From contig NC_053116.1 of NCBI RefSeq assembly GCF_010015445.1, forward strand, positions 31,088,785-31,152,784: a stretch of 64,000 nt of DNA. The letters are read 5' to 3'. The notes beneath the pieces were generated by a model, which ran no database searches, had not been told where the DNA came from, and worked only from the letters and a program-made list of their open reading frames with translations. This document shows, piece by piece, positions 28,601 to 41,177 of the stretch (position 1 is the first letter of the stretch; each line of letters opens with the position of its first letter). Source of the stretch: Perca fluviatilis (lineage: Eukaryota > Chordata > Actinopteri > Perciformes > Percidae). Position numbers and translations under genes: made by a program.

Positions 28601-31600
28601 TAGTGTAAGCCATTGGCATTTTGGCATGTTTGCACAAGACAAACAGAAAAGGCCACTTGTATAAAAACGGCTCCATAGCACCACTAGAGGTCAAAAACTC
28701 CACAGGGGACCTTTAAGTTTCAAAATAACTTCTATTTTAAAGTATTTGTGTGCACAGATGTATGTATGTTTGCATGTGGAAAGAAGGGTGACGATGCTTT
28801 ATTACATGACCGCTGATGACCACTGCTCGCTGAGTGTCTTAGAGTGGCTATTGGTTGTCCCCCTAAAAAGGGAAAGAAAAACGTTATCACACATGTGGAG
28901 AACAAAGACAGAAAACACCCTACTTCTACTGTCTCTACATTGTGCATTTGCATAATGCTGACTCACTACACAAATTGGCTTCTTGTTAAAGAAGATACAC
29001 TACACTGTGTCTGTTCTTACTGTTCTTGCTCTTGTAAGTCTGCGTCAGATTCTCCGGACTGTCTGAGCCAATGCTCTTTGTGTAGATCAGCTGTCCCACG
29101 CACTCAGTGTCCACCTTCCTCTCCACCACCAGTCCATTGCGCACAATCATCCGTATGACGTCAGCGTCAATAGAGGCATAGACGAACGAGGTGTCATAAG
29201 GGGCGCGGAGGCAATGTTGCTGGATGGCAGCTACTGGGCAGGGGCCACAGCAGAATATCCCTGCAGAGAAAGATGTGTTTATTGTTGCATACTAATTAGT
29301 TATCCTTCAAAAATAAATCACATGATCCATTATGTTCCACTTCCTGTGACATTTACTCAAGAAGGAAGCTCTCACATTAAGCTCTGAACAGGCTCAAGAT
29401 TCCTGTCCAAATTTGAAAACGTTAAAATGAAAAATTTAAATCCAAATGACAGCTTTGGAAACAAAACCCACATGGGGCAGGGACCCACCTGCACTTCTCT
29501 CCTGGGGGGTCGGGTCCACTACCTGCCAGCCATCAAACCCTGCACCGAGGTCTGGTCTCCTCATCCAGCACTCCACCCACACATGGAAGTTCCTGCAAGA
29601 GGACACACAGGTACTGTATGGATGCACAAACACTCTCAACAAACGAGCATGCATACACCAATAAACATGGACATGCATACACAGAGGAATATTAGACATG
29701 ATCACAGGCAAATGCATTAAGGTGACTAAGGTGTTGATATCGATAATGTAGGCCTCTACACTTCTCTGGATTCATATGTTCATATAAAAAAGTCATTAGG
29801 TATATGTTAAAACAATACACTGAATTATAATTTTAACAAAATTCAATACAGTGCCTCTTAAAAAAAATTCAGTTTTAATGTAAATTGTCATATCGTCCTG
29901 ATGGCTAAACAAGTAAAAGACCAACTGTTAGCTTTGTGGTTTGACAGCAAGAAACACCAACCAAATGCTGTCGTTATTGTTGAGGTTGAGCTTTTCTCCT
30001 GTGCTGGAGTAACATTCTTCAATGTTTAGGTTGCCATCTCCATCATGGGCTGCATTAAAAACTGTCACCACCCTGGAGGGAATTCCCAGCACTCTCATCA
30101 CTGGGGAGAAAAAAGACAGTCTTAAGCACTAAACACACCAAGATTCAGAAATCATTTGTATTGACAAATTAAGGCCTGAAATGTTAGGTATGTTTAGCAA
30201 AAAAAAAAGAAAAATTCAAATGAAGTAGTGATGATGATGATGATGATGATGATGATATAATAAAGGTCAGTTCATCCAAAATAATAATAATAAAAACACA
30301 TTTTCTGTCTTTAGTTTACTAGATTTTACCACAGACATAGTCTCTATGAAAACATCAAGGTTTATCTGAGGTGAGTGAGAAAAATATATTTGTCTGTAAT
30401 TGAAGTAAACCATCCGTTTTTAATTGAAAAAAAAAGATATGCTTTAATAACACAGTATAAATTGAGCAAGCAATATCACTATGCATCCCACAAGAAAGAG
30501 TTAAGAGAAAGAGAAAGAGTTAACATGATTTAAAGGTCCCATGGCATGCAAATTTCACTTTATGAGGTTTTTTAACATTAATATGAATTCCCCCAGCCTG
30601 CCTATGGTCCCACAGTGGCTAGAAATGGTGATAGGTGTAAACCGAGCCCTGGGTATCCTGCTCTGCCTTTGAGTAAATGAAAGCTCAGATGGACCGATCT
30701 GGAATCTTGCTCCTTATGAGGTCATAAGGAGCAAGGTTACCTCCCCTTTCTCTTCTTTGCCCATTCAGAGAATTTGGCCCACCCATGAGAGAGAGACATC
30801 ATGGCTTTCAAATGAGCAAAGTGGCAGTTGGTCAAGGCCACAACCCCACCCTCCACCTTGCCCCCCCCTCTCTCCTCCTCAATAAGACACAGAAATGGCA
30901 CATACTAAGGAAAGCTCATTGTGGGACTGGCTCTAGGGGCTGTAATTCTGCACCAAGGCTGAATTTCGGGAAAGAGACTTCAGATACAGTATTAGGGGAC
31001 CACCAAGGCCTATATAAAAGCATCCAAAGAGCACCATGTCATGGGACCTTTAAATAACCGGATGACCAGCCAGTTCACAGAAAATCAGCAGGTAATTGCC
31101 ACTGTAATTATTACGGGGGTGAAGGTGAAAATCTATCTTCCAAAATATATTACATATTCTCATTTGTCTCCTTTAGGTGTTCAATTAGATGGACCATAGC
31201 AGATGATTCACATATTTTCCATATCAAACCATTCAGTGACCCTTCATGCCCTCTATGGAATCATCTGCATTCGTTACATATTGTATGTATGTATTTTGTT
31301 TTGTCGAAAATTGTAATTTTATAGTATTGTTTAATCATCCTCCTCTCCATACTTTGTTTTTGTTATTGTTATTATTTTTATTAATTTAAAGTCATATTAT
31401 TGTTTCTCTGGATCATTATTTTGGGTATGTGTCTGAAATGTTGTATATTAGAATGTATTTTTTCAATAAAGTGGTGGAACAAAAACTGATTTCTGGAAGA
31501 ATGAGCAATTATTAAAAAATGAGATGAAACGGATAAATAACAGACCATTGCAAGTATCAATCTTCTAGTTTAAAACATGTTTAGGTAAGTTTAGCTTATC

Positions 31601-34600
31601 TTATCAGAAACATCGTGAGAAACCTTTGACAACTTTCTGACTCCAGTTCCAATTCAGTGAGATGTAGTACAACTGCTCGGGGTTGGAGGTTGCTCAGTAA
31701 CACTTGAATGTCATGGTTTTAGCATAAATACACTCGTGGGTCCTAATTATTCAAAGTACCTGTGCAGAGGACAGATGCAAAGACCCAGCACTGTCCATAG
31801 CGCACGGGGCTGTAGTTGGACGAGACCCACCGGTGAAGGATGTCGGCGCTGCCGCTCCACTCTGTAGGATTGATACCATCTTTGTAGCTGCCCTGCCACT
31901 TCCCCGCCAAGATACCCAGGTCATCATTACAGTTTACCTTGGACAGCGGGAGACACATTACTGAGCTTTTTTTTCGTCATTGTGAAACTGCACAGAAAAT
32001 TGTCCTTCAATAAATCCCAGCCATGTAATTGGTAATATTAGTAAAGGATGATGATGATGAATCATTTTATTTCGGTTAACATACATGAAAGAAACAATTA
32101 TTTCCCACAATTTGCTACCGTAGCTAACCGAAAAAGGAATAGGCTTTTTGCCTATCCTATAATTCCCATAGAATCACCCAGAAATCCAACAAAACTAAAT
32201 GAAACTAAATACTTGAGTACAATAATGATTTATAAGTAGTTTTACATTTTAATCAAATGACTTCATAACCCTTAATTATTTTAGATTTTAAAGCTTTTTG
32301 AAACTCATTAAGTTCATTCAATAATGTAACCCCCAAAACTGAAAAAAATCCAAATTTTACGTTAGTCCTCACTTTACCAGTTTCAAAGATGTAATAATAA
32401 TGACCTTCTCTTAAAAAATAAAAAAAAAATAAAATGAATACAGACAGGAAGGTCATTGTTCACAACTCGAAAAAGTATTTCCAAAGTTTTTAAATATACA
32501 AGATCTGGAAGGATGTGGCATGAGTGGGAATGCATGTGCATGTTTTTATATATTCATCACACGCACAGTATTTGTGAGTGTTGTATCTCACCATAGCACA
32601 GATCACCCTGCTGAGGTAAACAGGGTCTGCCCGTAGACTGAAGTCCTTGTCTTTGTTCCTGAGGTGCTGTGGGCTGACCTGTAGAAGCTTCAGACATGCC
32701 TCTAAGACCCCAGGCTCATACTGCACAGATGGAAACAACAAATGTAGCTTCGCTGTATTCCTACCTCCACATAATGCTGTGATTACACTTGATCCATTCA
32801 TGACAGCTGAGCGTCACATACCTGACCAAAGGACCAGGGCCGCTGTCTAACATTTAGATGGGTGCCGATAAAAACCACCCCGTAATCACTCTTGACATAC
32901 TCTTTTATTTGGGCATCCAGTGGCATGTACACTGGATCATCTGAAAGGCAAAAGCAGTGGTGTGGAATGACTACAACAAGTTGAGAGCAAAAACTGTAGA
33001 CAACAACAGGAAGGAGTATTACTACATGGACCCACCTTTTAGCCAAGGGTTGCAGAGCAGCACAAATGTTCCCACTGCATAGCTCCTTCTGTTCTGTATG
33101 GTCTCTATGTGGACCACAAGGTTATACAGAGCCACTGCGGATTGAACAGGGGAGCAGATGTGGATGGTGACTGACTGAGGCTGTATGTTGCCTGGGTAGA
33201 CTTTGGCTGACCAGCTTTGTGGGTCGGATTGCTCGTCAGAGAACTGGACTGGGAAGCTCTCTGACAGATGGCCTGTTTGGTGAAAGAAAACACTTGCAGT
33301 TTACTTAAAGTTAGATGGTAACTTTTGAATGAAGTAATAACATAATAAAAGTTGAATTCATAAGAAACAATTCCAAATTCAATACATTGCCATACAGCCT
33401 TAACTTGGTGTGATATGACCTTTTTTTGTTTTTGTTTTTACAGTCACTGGGTATGACCAGCAGCTTATGGTGGCTAATGTAATAGACATTACAGAGACAG
33501 CTGACTTGATGAACGACTAACTACTACTGCTACACTGTTTTAGCATTTACCTTTATAGCATATAGTCAATAGTCAATTTTGGCCACAGTGGCCGGTGAGT
33601 TTAAGCAAAAATTACATAGTTTCACTTTAAGCCTGATGGCATGTCAGGTAAAGTTTTGCCACTTAGCTACTGGTCATACCAGACCAAGTAAGACTGTAGC
33701 AACAACATCCCTGTGTGTATTGGATTGAGCAGACATGCTTTTTATTGCTTATGAATTGCTCATTTGTAAGATAAAGACAAAAAAAAAATCTTTGATACCT
33801 AGCGAAACATCCAGCACCAGCCTCTCTGTGCGAGGGTTCAATGACCGGCTGAAAAACAGCAGAGTCAGTTTGAAAGGTTTCCCCCGTCGCACCACCAGGT
33901 GCTGTTTGCTGAGCCCCTGTGTCTCATGGGAAATGTGGTTTTCATTAGCCCAAAAGTCGACTAACTTCAGTCGGCAGTGGCTATCGTGAGTGCCTGGAAA
34001 AACAGACGATGTGTTATAAAAAACACATTAATCTGAAGAGTGTAGAAACAACAATGACTTCAATCACAGACAAATAAACTGTGGGTGTGCCTCAGAAAAA
34101 CTGGATGTGCCACATTTACAGTAATTATCACTACTACAACACAGAGTAGGCTAGCACCTCCATAAAATGTATCCAGCCATTACTCTCCTTATTGGCTTGC
34201 CTACAACATAGCCATAACACAACATGAAAAGATATTTAGAGGAAGTTTTTAGGATGTCATAGTCCCTGTTGCAAAAAATGCCCCCAGTCTCCCCAGGGAG
34301 GTTTGCCAAAATACAGCGTTCAGTTTGCTGTACTCAAACTTTTGTTAACATTCTTTCCACTGACTGTTTGGGTGACTGGGAAAACACGTAATGTGGGCTG
34401 GCAAGCAGGTTTGTCTACTGACTACTACTAGGCTAGGCCTTGTGTCCAGCTGATCATCAATGTTTTTTTAAGAAGTTAAACTGCAAGCTCTGTTTCATTT
34501 GATAAACTAGCAGCTAGATTCTAGCATTAGCTGCAGCCAGGGACATGCACAGACATTTTGGGCGGCAGAGCTTTTTTTTTGGGGGGGTGGGGGGGGGGGC

Positions 34601-36217
34601 TTTTTAAGGCCTTTATTTGACAGGACATCCCAGACATGAAAGGGGAGAGAGAGGGGGAATGACATGCAGCAAAGGGCTGCAGGTCAGAATTGAACCCGTG
34701 ACCGCTGCGGCAAGGACCAAATCTCTGTACATGGGGCGCACGCTCTACCAAGTGAGCTACCCAAGCGCCCCAATAATTATTTTTTTTAAATTTAAACAAA
34801 ACATTACATATATTAACACAACTCGGACTACCTTACCAAATTTATCTTATTTCCCTTGCGCAATTGTTTAATAGATTTAATAAATAATCTAGACACGTTT
34901 TAGTATTCATCAGGTTAATCACAATAAGCAAAGGAAACTCTGCCACAATGTGCATGTTTTCTATGCTACTAGTTTCAAGTATATATTTAGAATAAGTGAC
35001 CGCACCAAGGAGAGGGAAATTGTTTTGTTTATTTTGCAAATGGCAATAAATCATTTTAGATCTTTTAGTGTTATTGGAATAAATAAAACTTCAAAAACTC
35101 TTTTTGAAAAATCTGAACAACAATCTTCACACTAAACTGAAAAAGGCTACTGTTGCAATTTTGTTAATTTTACAGGAAAAAACACTGCACCAATAATGAA
35201 AAAACACTGTTATTATTAGATGAGGAGCCTACGATCAAAATGATGAAGTTACTGTTTAATGCAGGACACTTTTTACATGTTGTGGTCAATTTAGAGATTT
35301 TGGTCTATTTTGCTTCCATGTCTTCTTTTATAAAATAGAAATAAAACTTCCAAAATACACATTTAGATGGTATTTGTTTTAGGCTGCATCTGTAGATTTA
35401 TTTTAAATTAATATATATATATATATATACTCTTAATTCATTAACTGGGGAAGTTCTGTGGTGATAGGTTTTAGTTATTTTGTTTATCCTGTTCACCTGC
35501 AGTGCCAATAGTACGACTATACAATCGAGCTCTCAAGATCCACAGTAATCTTCCAAAGTGGTCTCACCATTGCATTGCACTCGCACGCTCAAACGCTCTG
35601 ACTTACCAGAACTACATAAACAGCCACGCTATTCAGTACAGTACATTAGCCTGTAGGGCCATGATGCCTCATCTAAACATTACCTAACTTATTACATAAG
35701 CTAGTAGCTCATGCATGTTAGAAAGACAGAAGTTAACTATAATATCTGTGTGTTACATCTCCAGCACAACATAGACACCCTGCTGTGTGTGTGTGTGTGT
35801 GTGTGTCGTGAGGAGATGCACCGCGGGGAGAGAGAGAGAGAGAGAGAGAGAGAGTATGTAAGAAACACAAATACACTATACAGTATATTTGTTTGACAGG
35901 AATATATAGGCTATATTTATTAATACATTTGTTTTTAAAGAACATGCATCCAGAAAAAAGGGCCCTTTCTCTGGAGAAAGAAAAAGGGCAGGTGCTCAAG
36001 CCCCTTTTGATGTCTATGTGTGCACATATTTTTTTATCAATATGTTTTTTTTTGACTTGGAAAATACAATTGTGGATATCTATAATGGTAATGGTAATTA
36101 GTTTTGCTGAAATCTACACAAAATGAAAGTTACATTTAGCCACTTTCATTAAAAGTTAATTAAAAGCATGATTTGCAGAGTGGACTCACCCCAGATGGTG
36201 TACGTCGTCTGTTGCAT
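25219..36217 (-). CDS. Transglutaminase (protein-glutamine gamma-glutamyltransferase 2/5-like), 15 exons
   Basis: Calcium-dependent crosslinking enzyme joining glutamine and lysine side chains. Exons in transcript order: 36190-36217, 33799-33993, 33036-33272, 32822-32940, 32592-32720, 31760-31937, 29962-30100, 29489-29592, 29021-29260, 28338-28388, 28156-28209, 27738-27950, 27423-27583, 26634-26773, 25219-25375. All introns are GT-AG and phases match, giving 714 aa (family about 690-720). Domains: N-terminal beta-sandwich (LVVRRGKPF), core with catalytic Cys286 (YGQCWVF), His345 (NFHVW) and Asp368 ([10 protein letters not shown]), Trp250 (GKW), then two C-terminal beta-barrels (LTVEGSGL). There is no signal peptide. 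Exons 10 and 11 are only 51 and 54 nt and form the core-barrel linker. The start MQQTTYTIW is chosen because it sits at the end of a short first exon; an in-frame ATG further upstream cannot be excluded. Paralogue (TGM2, TGM5 or a fish-specific type) is not resolved. Confidence 0.93.
25566..25654. repeat. (GT)n microsatellite in last intron
   Basis: About 88 bases of GT repeat in the intron between the last two transglutaminase exons. Confidence 0.95.
30227..30256. repeat. (GAT)n microsatellite
   Basis: Ten consecutive GAT units in transglutaminase intron 6. Confidence 0.9.
30534..31049. mobile_element. TTAA-flanked MITE, 516 bp, in transglutaminase intron 6
   Basis: The ends AGGTCCCATGGCATG and CATGTCATGGGACCT are inverted repeats. 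TTAA lies immediately outside both (30530-30533 and 31050-31053). The right half reappears in reverse at 63822-64000. Non-coding. Confidence 0.8.
34605..34773 (-). mobile_element. tRNA-derived SINE in transglutaminase intron 1
   Basis: On the minus strand it starts GGGGCGCTTGGGTAGCTCAC, with an A box (TAGCTCACTTGGTAGAGCG) and a B box (GGTTCAATTC). A body with CATGTCATTCCCCCTCTC follows. The best-preserved copy of this SINE family in the window; a G-rich run precedes it at 34579-34599. Confidence 0.8.
35785..35853. repeat. (GT)n and (GA)n microsatellites
   Basis: A GT run at about 35785-35806 and a GA run at about 35829-35853, separated by unique sequence, in transglutaminase intron 1. Confidence 0.9.
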
Positions 36218-36377
36218 GATGTCCAAGGTGTGACAACAGGTGACTGAAGCAAGTGAAGGAATGATAAGCAGGCTCCACCTTGCCACTGATAAGTATCTCA
36301 CTCTTTCTTTCTCTCTTTTGTTGTGGCCATCTACCATTGGATTACTTTTTATATATAACATACCCCACACATACACC

Positions 36378-36408
<31 letters not shown>

Positions 36409-36412
<4 letters not shown>

Positions 36413-38300
36413 ACCCAATACTTTAGCTTACATAACTTAGAAAAAGAAAAAAAGATTTGATGCAGACATTGCTAACTAAGACAATACATGACACGTAGCA
36501 GGACAGTTTTTCATCTCATACTCATATTTTAGAGAGACTGTGTATACTACTACATATTATGAACAACTGACTGGTTTGCTCCACTTGTTTTCTGGCCTCT
36601 CTGTGCAGTCTTGGATGAAGGGCTCCCTCTAGCTGCACAGGTGAGATTGTACTAACTAGTATATGATGAACACCACAGGAAATGGATTTTCTGACCTCTA
36701 AATGCATTCTTGTTCTGGTTATTTCTTTGAATTATAATCTCAGTCTCAGCCCTTCTTTTTTTTCAAATAATGATAATTATAAGATAGTGTATAGTATAGT
36801 TCCTCAAATACATTTTTCTTTAACTGAGTGAGGTGGTGCAATAATGTTCAAAGTCAGTAAGACAAAAAAATCATTACTGACTGCTGGACAACCAATTGCA
36901 GCCTGATGCTAACGGTTCCTGGTGGTTTCTTTGCAGACAACAATTAACTTGAACATGAACTGTAAAAATCCCTTTTGTGCGTGCGTTTACACGGCAAACC
37001 TTTCTTACAATTGTAGTACACTGCTGTGAAAATGCCAGTAGCCCCTACAGTATTTCATTACAAGCATCATTCCTACGTTATGACAAATGCAAATGCAAAT
37101 GCATATCAAATTTTCTTTGATTAAGATTCTACCTTAACAAGGCACTGCATTTGTCCTGCAGAGAACAGAAACAAGATGCAACATATGACAGGTTGACAAC
37201 ATGAACTGCTGACATTCAACAACAATGTCGCTCAGTTTGGAAGTTAAACGCAGAGAAAGATGAAAAAAATGCCATATACATTCTAAGGGTGACTAAAGGA
37301 GCCTAACATTTTTGTGGCTTGTACCACCGCTGTCAGTTGAAACATGTTCAGAAGCTGTTGAAATTATACATTATGTTATGGTTTCCACAGACCTGAAGAT
37401 AAAGGAAATAAAAGATGGCTGTAGTTTTAAAGTTTTCACACACTCACATGACAGTTTGAGGCACCCGAAGGCTACACTACGATACGTGTACAACCTTCGA
37501 TTAGCTAGGTTGCTTGCAACATGGAAATATCCATCATCTAAACTGATTTGGGAGAGAAGGCCGTGACTAAAGAAGGTATGAAGAATTACACACATTAGTC
37601 GGTTCAGTCAAAATGACAAATAAATGTATTCCTGAATTTTTTGTTGTTGCATCATAAGCCAACGCAAAGGTTGCAGAAGCACAACAGGTAAGACGGGGAA
37701 ATATATTCTCTATAAGGGAAATTTAAAAAAATCTCTAAATATAAATGTGCTACTGACGAGAAGCTCATTTACAAATAAAACACTTCTTTTCACCACTGAA
37801 GGACACATTTATCAACGAATGATTTGCTTGGATTTACCAAGTAAAAGCAAAGAGGTTATAATAGTAAGAGGTGACACTCCAATAACGTGAGCGTTGCCTC
37901 TTATTATTATTATTATTATTATCACAACCTCTTTGGTGATGGAATAGGTGTTAAGTCACTGCCAGAAAATGAATGTACCAAGTGTACAATTTTTTCTATT
38001 GACCCCTTTTTTTCTTAAATAAATATAAAATTCAACAAAACAATTTGTATTTTCAACACACATGCCCCCAACAACAACAACACCACACACACAGACACAT
38101 TAAAACCCAATACTTTAGCTTACATAACTTAGAAAAAGAAAAAAAGATTTGATGCAGACATTGCTAACTAAGACAATACATGACACGTAGCAGGACAGTT
38201 TTTCATCTCATACTCTGAGTGCATGATGTAAAAATGTCTTTGTTATTGCTGCTTATTTAAACTAAAAATCAATGTGGTTCCCAAAGGACCAAGGCATGTA
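36409..38300. repeat. Tandem duplication, copy 1 (with two internal losses)
   Basis: Blocks in order: X1 36409-36523, Y1 36522-37088, Z1 37121-38102, X2 38103-38213 and W1 38214-38300. They match X2, Y2 38791-39357, Z2 40009-40978, X3 40979-41090 and W2 41091-41177 almost base for base. Between X1 and Y1, and between Y1 and Z1, this copy lacks about 580 and 650 bp present in copy 2. It lies just upstream of transglutaminase exon 1. Confidence 0.9.
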
Positions 38301-41177
38301 GATAACATAATGAATGGCAGTCTGGCACTTTTATTAGGAAACAACACCCCATGCACACCCAGTCCACATCAACCAGTGCCCTTTCTTCAAGAAAGATGCC
38401 GCTGGGTGTGGACATCTTTCTAGAGAAAGATGTGGCAAGTGACTAAGAGAATGACAACCAGGATCCAATGACGCACTGAAAAGAGTGATGTTACAACTTG
38501 TTTTTACCTTATGGGTTTTGTATTGCTTAAACAAACGCTGCAACATATTGACAATTAAAGAGTTTTCAAGGACTTTAAGGTGACTTAAGTACAACAGTCT
38601 ACTGTGTTAGCTCTTTCTACCCACCAAAACTCAACAGAACGACATTTGAATTGATTTATTAGCCAAAAAATACACTGAGTGACTGGAAAAATAGAAACAT
38701 TTGTACAACGTAGAGTAAATCAATCCAATCAGTAATGAGTAAAGTCATATTTTTCCAAGCTTTTACACCAAATAAGGTTAAGCTCTAAAATCATATTTTA
38801 GAGAGACTGTGTATACTACTACATATTATGAACAACTGACTGGTTTGCTCCACTTGTTTTCTGGCCTCTCTGTGCAGTCTTGGATGAAGGGCTCCCTCTA
38901 GCTGCACAGGTGAGATTGTACTAACTAGTATATGATGAACACCACAGGAAATGGATTTTCTGACCTCTAAATGCATTCTTGTTCTGGTTATTTCTTTGAA
39001 TTATAATCTCAGTCTCAGCCCTTCTTTTTTTTAAAATAATGATAATTTTAAGATAGTGTATAGTATAGTTCCTCAAAAAAAATTTTTTTAACTGAGTGAG
39101 GTGGTGCAATAATGTTCAAAGTCAGTAAGACAAAAGAAATCATTACTGACTGCTGGACAACCAATTGCAGCCTGATGCTAACGGTTCCTGGTGGTTTCTT
39201 TGCAGACAACAATTAACTTGAACATGAACTGTAAAAATCCCTTTTGTGCGTGCGTTTACACGGCAAACCTTTCTTACAATTGTAGTACACTGCTGTGAAA
39301 ATGCCAGTAGCCCCTACAGTATTTCATTACAAGCATCATTCCTACGTTATGACAAATTAATGCAAATGAATATATGGGATACTACATTTTTGGTGTTAGA
39401 TTCACTTTTGTAAAACAGAAAGACCAGATGTGGTGCAAATGGGTCAAATCAAAATAGTTAATTTTTTTATTTTTGTCAAAGAAAATTTGATACAAAAGGG
39501 CATATTGGGGCTCATTAATAATTCACAAGTACAAATCTGTATTTGTTTTACCCAGTATGTAGAGACAATTTTTTTTTGTAGAAAAGACACAAAAAAATTT
39601 ATTGATTGTTAAGTTGCTGGATAAGCTACGGTTTCTCTTAAAAGCACTTTGAATAGCGACTGAATCAGGATTGAAGTCAATTCACTTTAGGTCTGTTAAA
39701 CCACAATTATGTAGCAGATTGCACTTGTAAACCTTTTTTGTACCCCGCAGTGACTTCAACACATGAAGTCACCTTTGTATAAAACTGAATTCATTCGTGC
39801 TTTTTTTATTCCTACAATTCTCAATCTTATATAGTTTTCTTATAACGAGTTTAAAAATAAAATAAAAAAATTAACTGAAGGTGATTTGATTTCAACCCTG
39901 GTGCTTATCTTCACTTAAAACGTTTTCACACAAAACACCTGAAAACACTGCATTCTTTCACCACGGCTGCACACGAAACAAAATCCTGATTTGACATTTA
40001 ATTAACAATTAAGATTCTACCTTAACAAGGCACTGCATTTGTCCTGCAGAGAACAGAAACACGATGCAACATATGACAGGTTGACAACATGAACTGCTGA
40101 CATTCAACAACAATGTCGCTCAGTTTGGAAGTTAAACACAGAGAAAGACGAAAAAAATGCCATATACATTCTAAGGGTGACTAAAGGAGCCTAAAATTTT
40201 AGTGGCTTGTACCACCGCTGTCAGTTGAAACATGTTCAGAAGCTGTTGAAATTATGCATTATGTTATGGTTTCCACAGACCTGAAGATAAAGGAAATAAA
40301 AGATGGCTGTAGTTATAAAGTTTTCACACACTCACATGACAGTTTGAGGCACCCGAAGGCTACACTACGATACGTGTACAACCTTCGATTAGCTAGGTTG
40401 CTTGCAACATGGAAATATCCATCATCTAAACTGATTTGGGAGAGAAGGCCGTGACTAAAGAAGGTATGAAGAATTACACACATTAGTCGGTTCAGTCAAA
40501 ATGACAAATAAATGTATTCCTGAATTTTTTGTTGTTGCATCATAAGCCAACGCAAAGGTTGCAGAAGCACAACAGGTAAGACGGGGAAATATATTCTCTA
40601 TAAGGGAAATTTAAAAAAATCTCTAAATATAAATGTGCTACTGACGAGAAGCTCATTTACAAATAAAACACTTCTTTTCACCACTGAAGGACACATTTAT
40701 CAACGAATGATTTGCTTGGATTTAACAAGTTAAAGCAAAGAGGTTATAATAGTAAGAGGTGACACTCCAGTAACGTGAGCGTTGCCTCTTATTATTATTA
40801 TTATTATTATCACAACCTCTTTGGTGATGGAATAGGTGTTAAGTCACTGCCAGAAAATGAATGTACCAAGTGTACCATTTTTTCTATTGACCCCTTTTTT
40901 TCTTAAATAAATATGAAATTCAACAAAACAATTTGTATTTTCAACACACATGCACCCCCACACACACACAGACACATTAAAACCCAATACTTTAGCTTAC
41001 ATAACTTAGAACAAGAAAAAAAGATTTGACGCAGACATTGCTAACTAAGACAATACATGACACGTAGCAGGACAGTTTTTCATCTCATACTCTGAGTGCA
41101 TGATGTAAAAATGTCTTTGTTATTGCTGCTTATTTAAACTGAAAATCAATGTGCTTCCCAAAGGACCAAGGCATGTA
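38103..41177. repeat. Tandem duplication, copy 2 (longer form)
   Basis: Contains X2, W1, a 490-bp segment found only here (38301-38790), Y2, a further 650-bp segment found only here (39358-40008), Z2, X3 and W2. Substitutions between the copies are few, so the duplication is recent. A (TTA)n microsatellite recurs in both copies (near 37900 and 40790). Confidence 0.9.

Noticed and set aside
29427..29720. Plus-strand frames over transglutaminase exon 8
   Set aside because: Antisense of the exon carrying the catalytic His and Asp; shadow only.
34605..34773. Possible tRNA gene on the minus strand
   Set aside because: A and B boxes are present, but the cloverleaf is not complete and the same sequence recurs with a SINE body at two other sites.
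36218..36418. N-terminal extension of the transglutaminase from an upstream in-frame ATG
   Set aside because: The extension runs into a CA microsatellite and has no family similarity. It is kept only as an unlikely alternative start.
37312..37566. 84-codon frame repeated at 40254-40454
   Set aside because: Identical frames arise from the tandem duplication. No recognisable domain, no splice sites, and the start codon differs between copies, so coding is not supported.
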